Shown here piece after piece: positions 50,337 to 57,227 of a DNA stretch of 57,227 bases. Below the pieces are notes generated by a model, which saw nothing but the letters and a program-made list of their open reading frames with translations, searched no databases and was not told where the DNA came from. The DNA comes from Microcaldota archaeon. Lineage in GTDB: Archaea; Micrarchaeota; Micrarchaeia; Micrarchaeales; Micrarchaeaceae. Made by a program: the position numbers and the translations under genes. The stretch lies in assembly GCA_021845575.1 (NCBI GenBank), contig JAJZVQ010000003.1:1-57227 (forward strand). The letters are read 5' to 3'. Within the stretch, counting starts at the first letter, position 1. Each line of letters opens with the position of its first letter.

Positions 50337-51815
50337 ATGGTAAAATCGCAACATGAAGTCTTGAAATCTTATTTGTCCTCTGTTTCTATGATGCAGCAAC
50401 AAATAGAAAGTTACAACAGATTCATCCACATGGGAATAAACAGGGTAGTAAAGCAGTATGATAAAATAGAGCCCGAAGTGGCGAATTTTGCGATAAAGCT
50501 TAATTATATAAGGCTCGAACAGCCGAAAATTATCGAGTCCGACAGTTCCACTAGAAGCATGATGCCGAACGAGGCGCTTATAAGAAACCTTAGTTATGCC
50601 GCACCGATGTATCTTTCCTTTACCCCTGTAATAAGCGGCGTGATAAAGGAGATAAGCACAAGCGAAGCGTATATAGGGGATATGCCTGTGATGGTTAAAA
50701 GCGACTTATGTTATACAAAGAACATGACTAAGGATCAGCTTCTTAAAGTGGGAGAAGATCCAGATGATTATGGAGGGTATTTTATAATTAAAGGAACAGA
50801 AAGGGCACTTGTAGGAGTGGAAGACCTTGCACCAAACAAAATGATATGCACCAAGGAGACCAAGGGAGTTGTATGCAAGGTATTTTCTACAACTCAGTTG
50901 AGTTTTAGAGGAAAATGCAGCATAACAAGAGACGAATACGGGATTTATTCGATGACTTTTCCAACATTTTCAAAAGGTGTAGACTTGATATTCATACTTA
51001 AGGCATTGGGATTCAATCAGGAAAAAATACTCAATGAAATAAACAACAAAGATGCGAGAAACGACATGCTGCTTAATATAAGCGTAAGCAAAGCGAACGA
51101 AATGAGCGTGGCAGACGCAATAACCGAATTGGGAAAGATGTCTGCGCCGAATCAGGCGAAGATATACCAGGACAAAAAGGCTGAATCGCAGCTTGATACA
51201 TATATACTGCCGCACATAGGCTCTACAAAGGAAGCAAGGATTGAAAAGGCATTATACTTGATAAAAATGGCAGAAAAGGCGTCCCTTGTCGCATACGGCT
51301 ACTCAAAAGCAGACGACAGAGACAGTTATAAAAATAAAAGAGTGCAGCTTGCAGGAGATCTGATGGAAGTGCTTTTCAACAATTCGTTCAGGTTTTTCAT
51401 AAGGGATATAAAATACCACATAGAAAGGACTACTGCAAGAGGCAGAAGACTTAATATAAGGACAAACATTAATCCCGATTCACTTACTGAAAAAATAACA
51501 TATTCGATGGGAACGGGATCGTGGCCGACAGGGCAGACAGGGGTCTCTCAGGTTCTTGACCGCGTGAACCTCTTCAGTTCGCTTTCGCATTTAAGAAGAA
51601 TCAAGTCTCCGCTCGCAAAGAAACATTCGCACATGAGGGCAAGAGAAGTGCACGGAACGCACATTGGAAAAATCTGCCCGTCAGAAACGCCTGAAGGGAC
51701 TGAAGTCGGGCTTACAAAATATCTCGCGCTTATGGCAAAGGTAACTGTGGGGGCAGATGAAAACATTACCAAGAAATCGCTTTTGGAATTGATAGATAAA
51801 GCGGAAAAATTGTGA
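50337..51815 (+). CDS. rpoB2: DNA-directed RNA polymerase subunit B'' (N-terminal half of split Rpb2)
   Basis: 492 residues from the ATG at 50337 (MVKSQHEVLKSYL) behind GGTGTATCTA. It contains the protrusion and lobe regions (GGYFIIKGTERALVGVEDLA) and the fork region, ending shortly after ARGRRLNIRTN, VSQVLDRVNLFSSLSHLRRI and the highly conserved CPSETPEGTEVGL. The split from B' lies between the CPSETPEG fork and the catalytic half, as in those archaea with split B subunits. In-frame ATGs at 50298 and 50325 are less likely. Confidence 0.94.
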   Translation: MVKSQHEVLKSYLSSVSMMQQQIESYNRFIHMGINRVVKQYDKIEPEVANFAIKLNYIRLEQPKIIESDSSTRSMMPNEALIRNLSYAAPMYLSFTPVISGVIKEISTSEAYIGDMPVMVKSDLCYTKNMTKDQLLKVGEDPDDYGGYFIIKGTERALVGVEDLAPNKMICTKETKGVVCKVFSTTQLSFRGKCSITRDEYGIYSMTFPTFSKGVDLIFILKALGFNQEKILNEINNKDARNDMLLNISVSKANEMSVADAITELGKMSAPNQAKIYQDKKAESQLDTYILPHIGSTKEARIEKALYLIKMAEKASLVAYGYSKADDRDSYKNKRVQLAGDLMEVLFNNSFRFFIRDIKYHIERTTARGRRLNIRTNINPDSLTEKITYSMGTGSWPTGQTGVSQVLDRVNLFSSLSHLRRIKSPLAKKHSHMRAREVHGTHIGKICPSETPEGTEVGLTKYLALMAKVTVGADENITKKSLLELIDKAEKL

Positions 51816-51819
51816 TTTT

Positions 51820-53634
51820 ATGGATTGCACAGTATATTTAAATGGAAGAATTATCGGCAATGTAAAAGATGGTAGAAAATTTGTTCATGAAGTCATAAAC
51901 AACAGGAGGCAGGGGGCACTTTCGGGAGAAATCAATGTCAATTATTCAAAGAGTATGAACGAGGTGCATATATTTGCAGATAGAGGAAGAGTCAGAAAGC
52001 CTTATATTGTAGTGGAAAATGGAGAAAGCAAACTCACGGAAGAATTAAAGCAAAAACTCGAAAGCAAAGAAATTGATTTTAATTTCCTTGTAAGAAGAGG
52101 AATAATCGAGTTTCTGGATTCTGAAGAAGAAGAAAATATACTGGCGGCACTGAGCGAGGACGAAATAAATGAGAATACAACGCATTTGGAGATAGACCCT
52201 ACATCCAATCTGAGCCTGATAATCAATGCGACTGTATTTCCGGAATACAACAGTATAGGAAAGCATTCCCTGATTTCAAACTTTCTAAAGCAAAGCCAAG
52301 GCCTTTACGCCACAAACTTTGCCAAGAGATATGACGCAAGAGGATTCTTGCTTTATTACCCTCAAATGCCTATGGCAAACAGCGTAGTTTATAGGGAATT
52401 GAATTTCCAGAAGCATGCTACAGGACAAAATTTTGTAGTTGCGCTGATGACTTACCAAGGATACAACATGCGTGATGCCATAGTCCTTAATAAGGCGGCA
52501 ATAGACAGGGGGCTGGGAAGAAGCTTGTTTTACAGGTCTTATACCGATGAAGAAAGAAGGTACCCTGGAGGACAGCAGGATCACTTCAGGCTGCCCCAAC
52601 CAAGCGTAGAAAGCTATAAAGGAGAGCATGCCTATTCAAAGCTTGGAGAAGACGGGATAGTGGAACCTGAAACGTATGTGGAAGAGAATGACGTGCTTAT
52701 AGGAAAAGTTTCTCCGCCAAGATTCCTTGAGGAGCAGACAAGCTTCGGGATTATAGAAGAAAAACTAAGAGACAATTCTATCTCTTTGAGGAGCGGTGAG
52801 AAAGGAATTGTGGACAATGTGGTTATAAGCGAAAGCACTGGTGCGACGAAAATAGTGAAAACCAGGATAAGAAGCGTAAAGATTCCTGAAAATGGAGACA
52901 AATTTGCGAGCAGGCAGGCGCAGAAAGGCGTTATTGGACTTATACTAAATCAGGAGGATATGCCATTTTCCGAATCCGGAATCGTGCCCGATTTGCTTTT
53001 GAATCCGCACAGCTTGCCCGGGAGAATGACGATGGGGCATATGCTCGAAATGCTTGTATGTAAGGCTGCTTCCTTGAATGGTGTTACAGTTGACGGGACT
53101 CCATTTTCTACAAATGGGACAGAACTTGTAGCACAGTATGGGAAAATACTCGAGGAAAACGGATTTGACAAATTCGGAGACGAAACAATGTATGACGGAA
53201 GGACTGGAACGAAATTTCAAGCAAAGATTTTTGCGGGAGTTGTTTATTATAATAAATTGACACAGATGGCGAGCCTTAAAATCCAAGTGAGGGGGAGAGG
53301 ACCTGTGCAAATCCTGACCCATCAGCCTACTGAAGGAAAACCTAGAAAAGGAGGGTTGAGATTTGGAGAAATGGAAAGGGATTCGCTTGTCGGGTATGGC
53401 GCAAGTTTGCTGCTTAAAGAGCGTATGCTTGACCAGAGCGACAAGACAGATATATGGGTCTGCAGTGAATGCGGGGATACCGGATATTTTGACAATATGA
53501 AAAACATTCCAGTATGCCTTTCATGCGGTGGAAGTTCGCTTAAACAGGTAGAGATAAGCTATGCCTTTAAGATACTGCTCGACGAAATAAAATCCTTGCA
53601 CATAATGCCTAGGATAAAATTTAAAAATGAGTGA
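51820..53634 (+). CDS. rpoB1: DNA-directed RNA polymerase subunit B' (C-terminal half of split Rpb2)
   Basis: 604 residues. It contains YQGYNMRDAIVLNKAAIDRG, GDKFASRQAQKGVIG, LLLNPHSLPGRMTMGHMLEM and the hybrid-binding GGLRFGEMERDSLVGYGAS, and near the C-terminus the clamp zinc site CSECGDTG plus CLSCGG. B'' stops 4 nt upstream; its TGA lies within TTGTGATTTT, the ribosome-binding site of this ATG. Confidence 0.95.
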   Translation: MDCTVYLNGRIIGNVKDGRKFVHEVINNRRQGALSGEINVNYSKSMNEVHIFADRGRVRKPYIVVENGESKLTEELKQKLESKEIDFNFLVRRGIIEFLDSEEEENILAALSEDEINENTTHLEIDPTSNLSLIINATVFPEYNSIGKHSLISNFLKQSQGLYATNFAKRYDARGFLLYYPQMPMANSVVYRELNFQKHATGQNFVVALMTYQGYNMRDAIVLNKAAIDRGLGRSLFYRSYTDEERRYPGGQQDHFRLPQPSVESYKGEHAYSKLGEDGIVEPETYVEENDVLIGKVSPPRFLEEQTSFGIIEEKLRDNSISLRSGEKGIVDNVVISESTGATKIVKTRIRSVKIPENGDKFASRQAQKGVIGLILNQEDMPFSESGIVPDLLLNPHSLPGRMTMGHMLEMLVCKAASLNGVTVDGTPFSTNGTELVAQYGKILEENGFDKFGDETMYDGRTGTKFQAKIFAGVVYYNKLTQMASLKIQVRGRGPVQILTHQPTEGKPRKGGLRFGEMERDSLVGYGASLLLKERMLDQSDKTDIWVCSECGDTGYFDNMKNIPVCLSCGGSSLKQVEISYAFKILLDEIKSLHIMPRIKFKNE

Positions 53635-53639
53635 TTATT

Positions 53640-56162
53640 ATGCAAGCTGAAATGATTTCCCATATAAAATTTACGGCCATATCCCCTGAATTGGTAAAAA
53701 AAATGAGCGTGGCAAAGATAATAGTTCCGGATACGTGCAATGATGAAGGATACCCTATAGATGGAGGTCTGCTTGACCAGAGGCTTGGAGTAATTGATCC
53801 TGGATTAAGATGCAAGACATGTGGTGGGAAGGTAAAAACGTGCCCAGGTCACTTCGGTCACATAGAGTTGGTAAGACCGACAATACACCCCGAATTCGCA
53901 AGAGTCATATACCTATTGCTTGACGCCACCTGCGAAAGCTGCCATAGAATCCTTTTAAATGAAAAGCAGGTAGAAGGATTGAGACCTGATGTTGAGAGTT
54001 TTATAAAGGAAGAGGACAAACAAGACGAAAGCCCGCTCGGAATAAAGGAAAAAATGACGATGATGAAAAAGCTCAAGAGCACGAAGAAATGCCCATACTG
54101 CGGAAGCGAACAGCATAAACTCAAATATGAAAGACCGACATTCTTTTACATGAACGGAAACAGATTAAAGGCAGACGAGATAAGGGACTGGCTCTCCAAG
54201 ATAAGCAATGATGATCTTTCCCTGCTTGGGATAGACGGGACTGTGACAAGGCCCGAATGGTTTATAATTACGGATCTTTTTGTACCGCCTGTGAACATAA
54301 GGCCTTCAATAACGCTTGAGACTGGAGAAAGAAGCGAAGATGATCTTACCCACAAGCTTCTTGATATAATAAGGACAAATCAGAGGCTTGAACAGGATAT
54401 TGATGGCGGCGCACCGCAGATAATCATAGATGATTTATGGGAATTGCTGCAATACCAGATAACGACATATTTCAACAATGAGACTGCAGGAGTTCCGGTA
54501 GCAAGGCATAGGAGCACAAGGCCTCTAAAGACATTGGCACAAAGACTCAAAGGTAAGGAGGGTAGGCTAAGGTACAATTTAAGTGGTAAAAGGGTAAATT
54601 TTGCGGCAAGAACAGTAGTAAGTGCGGACAGCAACATAAGTATAAATGAGGTGGGGATACCAAAAACCATAGCAGAGAATCTTACCATTCCTTTATATGT
54701 AACTGAATGGAATAAAAAAGAGGCGATGAAATTCTTGTCCAATACCTCGTACCCTACAGTCTTCAACTACATTTCAAAAGAGAAAGTCAGAAAACGTGTT
54801 ACTGATGTCAACAGGGAGGAATTGATGAATCTCCTAAAACCTGGAGACATATTGGAAAGGCAGCTTATAGATGGAGACATTGTTCTGTTCAACAGGCAGC
54901 CAACATTGCACAGGATATCCATAATGGCACATAAGGTAAAAGTGCTTCCTGGAAATACTTTCCGAATGCACCCTGCAGTTACAATACCATACAACGCAGA
55001 CTTCGACGGAGACGAAATGAATATACATGTGCCGCAAACCTTGGAGGCACAGGCGGAAGCAAAATACCTGATGAATGTCGATGATTCAATACTTTCACCA
55101 AGAGACGGTTCGCCGGTAATATTTGCAGAGGAAGATATCATTACTGGAATATACATGCTCACAAAAGATGATGCTTACTTTACAAAAAGTCAAGCGGCAA
55201 GGATGCTCGCGAGCGTAGGGATATATGAACTTCCAAAAGAGACCAAAAAAGGTTATAGCGGCAAGGCGATTTTTTCGAAGATATTGCCGAGTGACTTGAA
55301 TATAAGTTCGGGCTCGCAAAATAAGATTGTGATAAAGAACGGCGAACTTGTCGAAGGATACATAGACACCAGCATGGTGGAAAGAAACGGAAAAATTATA
55401 TTGGAGATATTTAAGAATCTTGGTTCGGACAAGGCAAGGGAATTCATAGACAACGTAACAAAATTATCCATGGCGGCGATATATATATCTGGAAATACCA
55501 TAAGCATAAGAGATTATTATTTGTCCGAAACGACTAGGAATGAAAGGGAAAAGATACTGAATGAAGCGGAGGAAAGGGCAAATGAACTTTTCAAGGTATA
55601 CAAAAATAAGACATTGGAGCTTCTTCCTGGATGTAACTTAAAGAAAACTTATAATATCGAAACATTCGCTACCTTGGATATCGCAAGAAGCATAGCGGAG
55701 AAATCGTTGCGTAAAAATACTGGAATGGATAACAACGCAATGCTTATGGTAATGATAAAATCCAGAGGAAGCATGCTTTCGTTTGTGCAAACCAGCATGT
55801 TCCTAGGTCAGCAGGCGGTAGGAGGAGGCGCACCGTCAAGAGGGTATTCAAATAGGGTATTGCCTTATTTCAGAAAGGGGGACAAAAACCCTAAATCGCA
55901 CGGATTTGTCAAATCAAGCTTCCTTGAAGGATTGGATTTTGTCGACTATTACATGCATGCTATGGGTTCCCGTTATTCTGCAATGGGTAAGCCATTAGTT
56001 ACCGCAATAAGCGGATACCTTCAGAGAAGGCTCATCAATGCCCTTCAGGATTTATATGTAGACGAAGATTATACTGTAAAAGACGCAAGCAACGCAATTA
56101 TAGAAATGATATACGGAGGGGACATGATAGATCCTACAAAAGAAAGGCTTGCGGAGGAGTGA
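53640..56162 (+). CDS. rpoA1: DNA-directed RNA polymerase subunit A' (N-terminal part of split Rpb1)
   Basis: 840 residues. N-terminal clamp zinc site [17 protein letters not shown], a second zinc pair set (CESC and CPYC), [18 protein letters not shown]-like sequence ([18 protein letters not shown]), and the catalytic loop [10 protein letters not shown] with its three Asp residues at 454, 456 and 458. The ATG at 53640 is preferred over the GTG at 53631, which overlaps the B' stop. Confidence 0.96.
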   Translation: MQAEMISHIKFTAISPELVKKMSVAKIIVPDTCNDEGYPIDGGLLDQRLGVIDPGLRCKTCGGKVKTCPGHFGHIELVRPTIHPEFARVIYLLLDATCESCHRILLNEKQVEGLRPDVESFIKEEDKQDESPLGIKEKMTMMKKLKSTKKCPYCGSEQHKLKYERPTFFYMNGNRLKADEIRDWLSKISNDDLSLLGIDGTVTRPEWFIITDLFVPPVNIRPSITLETGERSEDDLTHKLLDIIRTNQRLEQDIDGGAPQIIIDDLWELLQYQITTYFNNETAGVPVARHRSTRPLKTLAQRLKGKEGRLRYNLSGKRVNFAARTVVSADSNISINEVGIPKTIAENLTIPLYVTEWNKKEAMKFLSNTSYPTVFNYISKEKVRKRVTDVNREELMNLLKPGDILERQLIDGDIVLFNRQPTLHRISIMAHKVKVLPGNTFRMHPAVTIPYNADFDGDEMNIHVPQTLEAQAEAKYLMNVDDSILSPRDGSPVIFAEEDIITGIYMLTKDDAYFTKSQAARMLASVGIYELPKETKKGYSGKAIFSKILPSDLNISSGSQNKIVIKNGELVEGYIDTSMVERNGKIILEIFKNLGSDKAREFIDNVTKLSMAAIYISGNTISIRDYYLSETTRNEREKILNEAEERANELFKVYKNKTLELLPGCNLKKTYNIETFATLDIARSIAEKSLRKNTGMDNNAMLMVMIKSRGSMLSFVQTSMFLGQQAVGGGAPSRGYSNRVLPYFRKGDKNPKSHGFVKSSFLEGLDFVDYYMHAMGSRYSAMGKPLVTAISGYLQRRLINALQDLYVDEDYTVKDASNAIIEMIYGGDMIDPTKERLAEE

Positions 56163-56166
56163 TTTG

Positions 56167-57227
56167 ATGGAAAATAAAAAATTTAGAGTTGCACCAGGAG
56201 AAGCAGTCGGCACGATAGCCGCGCAGTCGATAGGAGAACCTGGAACTCAGATGGTATTGAGGGCGTTCCACCAGGCAGGAGTCATATCGAGCATAAGGAC
56301 AAAGGGATTGCCGAGACTGATAGAACTCGTCGATGCGAGAAAAGCCCCGAAAGTCCCTTTCATGGAAATAAATCTTGAGAAAGGATTGGCAAAGGATTTT
56401 GAGAAATGCGCTGACGTAAAAAGGAAAATTGAAGAGGTTAAGGTAGCGGATCTGATTGAAAGCTTTGAAGAAAACCTGAAAAATTCTGTAATGCATATCC
56501 AACTCAGCGGAGAAAAGATGAAAGCGCATGATATTACTGAAAAAATGTTGCTCAATGCCTTGAACAAAAGCGAGGGAGTATCGGCAACTTTGGACAATCA
56601 TATAATAACTATTAAGATAGAAAAGAAGAAAGAAACAGATAAAAGCATAAAGGGGACAAGGATAAAATTTGTCCATATCAGAAATATGACCATAGCCGGA
56701 GTTAAGGGAATCAGCAGGGTGGGGATAGAACAGAATGAGGATAAGTCTTTTTATATTATAGCTATGGGAAACAACATAGAAGGGCTTCTTGATATAGATG
56801 GAATAGACAAGTCAAGGATATACAGCAACGACCCTTTTGAAGTTGCAAGGGTATTCGGCATAGAGGCTGCAAGAAACCTCATAGTCAACGAACTAAGCGA
56901 AACGATGAAGCTCAACGGTGTCACTGTTAGCATGAGACATCTGGCGCTAGTAGCAGATATGATGACTTATTACGGCATAATTAAGAGCATCGGAAGACAT
57001 GGAATCGTCGGATTGAAGAACTCGGTGCTGGCAAGAGCGGCATACGAAGAGACCGTAAAGCATTTTGTCAATGCATGTGTCTTCAGCGAAAAGGATCAAT
57101 TGAATGGGGTCGCTGAAAACATCCTTATAGGAAAACAGATAAATGTGGGAACGGGATTGGTAAAGCTTTCAATAAAGAAGGAGGATCTTAAAAAGATAAA
57201 GCAAAAACCGAAAAAGAGCGAAAAGGA
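56167..57227 (+). CDS. rpoA2: DNA-directed RNA polymerase subunit A'' (C-terminal part of split Rpb1), cut by window end
   Basis: The ATG at 56167 follows GGAGTGATTTG, which holds the A' stop. The frame is open to the last base (353 codons), so the 3' end is outside. [20 protein letters not shown] followed by FHQAGV is the trigger-loop region; the usual archaeal form is TQMTxRTFHYAGV, so three positions are changed while Gln, Met, Arg and His are kept. [15 protein letters not shown], and the cleft/jaw regions with [21 protein letters not shown], follow. The visible tail is Lys-rich. Confidence 0.93.
   Translation, partial: MENKKFRVAPGEAVGTIAAQSIGEPGTQMVLRAFHQAGVISSIRTKGLPRLIELVDARKAPKVPFMEINLEKGLAKDFEKCADVKRKIEEVKVADLIESFEENLKNSVMHIQLSGEKMKAHDITEKMLLNALNKSEGVSATLDNHIITIKIEKKKETDKSIKGTRIKFVHIRNMTIAGVKGISRVGIEQNEDKSFYIIAMGNNIEGLLDIDGIDKSRIYSNDPFEVARVFGIEAARNLIVNELSETMKLNGVTVSMRHLALVADMMTYYGIIKSIGRHGIVGLKNSVLARAAYEETVKHFVNACVFSEKDQLNGVAENILIGKQINVGTGLVKLSIKKEDLKKIKQKPKKSEK

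Overview
The window is archaeal. It encodes Sec61-beta, eS1, eS8, eL15, CDP-archaeol synthase, KEOPS Pcc1, an AglB oligosaccharyltransferase, RNA polymerase subunit H, and an RNA polymerase whose largest subunit is split (A'/A'') and whose second subunit is also split (B''/B'). Start codons follow GGTGA-type ribosome-binding sites or TATA boxes at leaderless spacing. Genes are tightly packed, MetRS is split in two, and a proton-pump-like P-type ATPase is present. Together these suggest a small-genome archaeon of the Micrarchaeota/ARMAN kind, perhaps from an acidic habitat. The lineage is inference from gene content, not a computed placement.

Layout. 1-7.6 kb: a cut-off APC permease, YchF-type GTPase, a membrane protein, Sec61-beta (51 codons), a three-gene 2-oxoacid (pyruvate-type) dehydrogenase operon E1alpha-E1beta-E2 without E3, a HAD phosphatase and a small lipoprotein. 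7.6-21.7 kb: almost all on the minus strand, with CDP-archaeol synthase, eS1, uS15, ValRS, Nudix, TRAM protein, AglB, and the ribosomal operon uL3-uL4-uL23-uL2-uS19-uL22-(MazG)-uS3, then Pcc1 and eL15. 21.8-28.1 kb: membrane proteins, a GT-C glycosyltransferase, an H+-type P-ATPase with a decayed partial copy of its own 3' end nearby, a small exported protein interrupted at a -1 frameshift heptamer, and an aldo-keto reductase.

28.2-38.8 kb: CTP synthase, tRNA-Leu, SerRS, two adjacent sugar nucleotidyltransferases (one fused to a ribbon-helix-helix DNA-binding domain, one to a cupin), split MetRS around a beta-carbonic anhydrase, eS8, and a carbamoyltransferase-like protein with a degenerate active site. 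38.8-46.6 kb: three RCK/TrkA-N proteins, two of them with K+-channel-like pores that have lost the selectivity filter, followed by a type IV pilus/type II secretion-like operon (ATPase, two TadC/FlaJ-like membrane proteins, an unknown protein, and a winged-helix/coiled-coil protein). 46.7-57.2 kb: GT4 glycosyltransferase, tRNA-Val, cobalamin adenosyltransferase, ScpA/ScpB, and the RNA polymerase operon rpoH-B''-B'-A'-A'' (last gene cut by the window edge).

How the parts fit. Translation and transcription genes make up about half the window. A second theme is surface glycosylation: AglB, GT39-type and GT4 enzymes, two sugar-nucleotide enzymes, and an anchored protein carrying 16 N-glycosylation sequons. 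A recurring device is translational coupling in which the TGA stop of one gene forms part of the GTGATT-type ribosome-binding site of the next. The candidates for unusual biology are the RHH-nucleotidyltransferase fusion, the paired filter-less RCK channels, the degenerate carbamoyltransferase, the secretion operon with its HTH/coiled-coil member, and the A7 frameshift gene.
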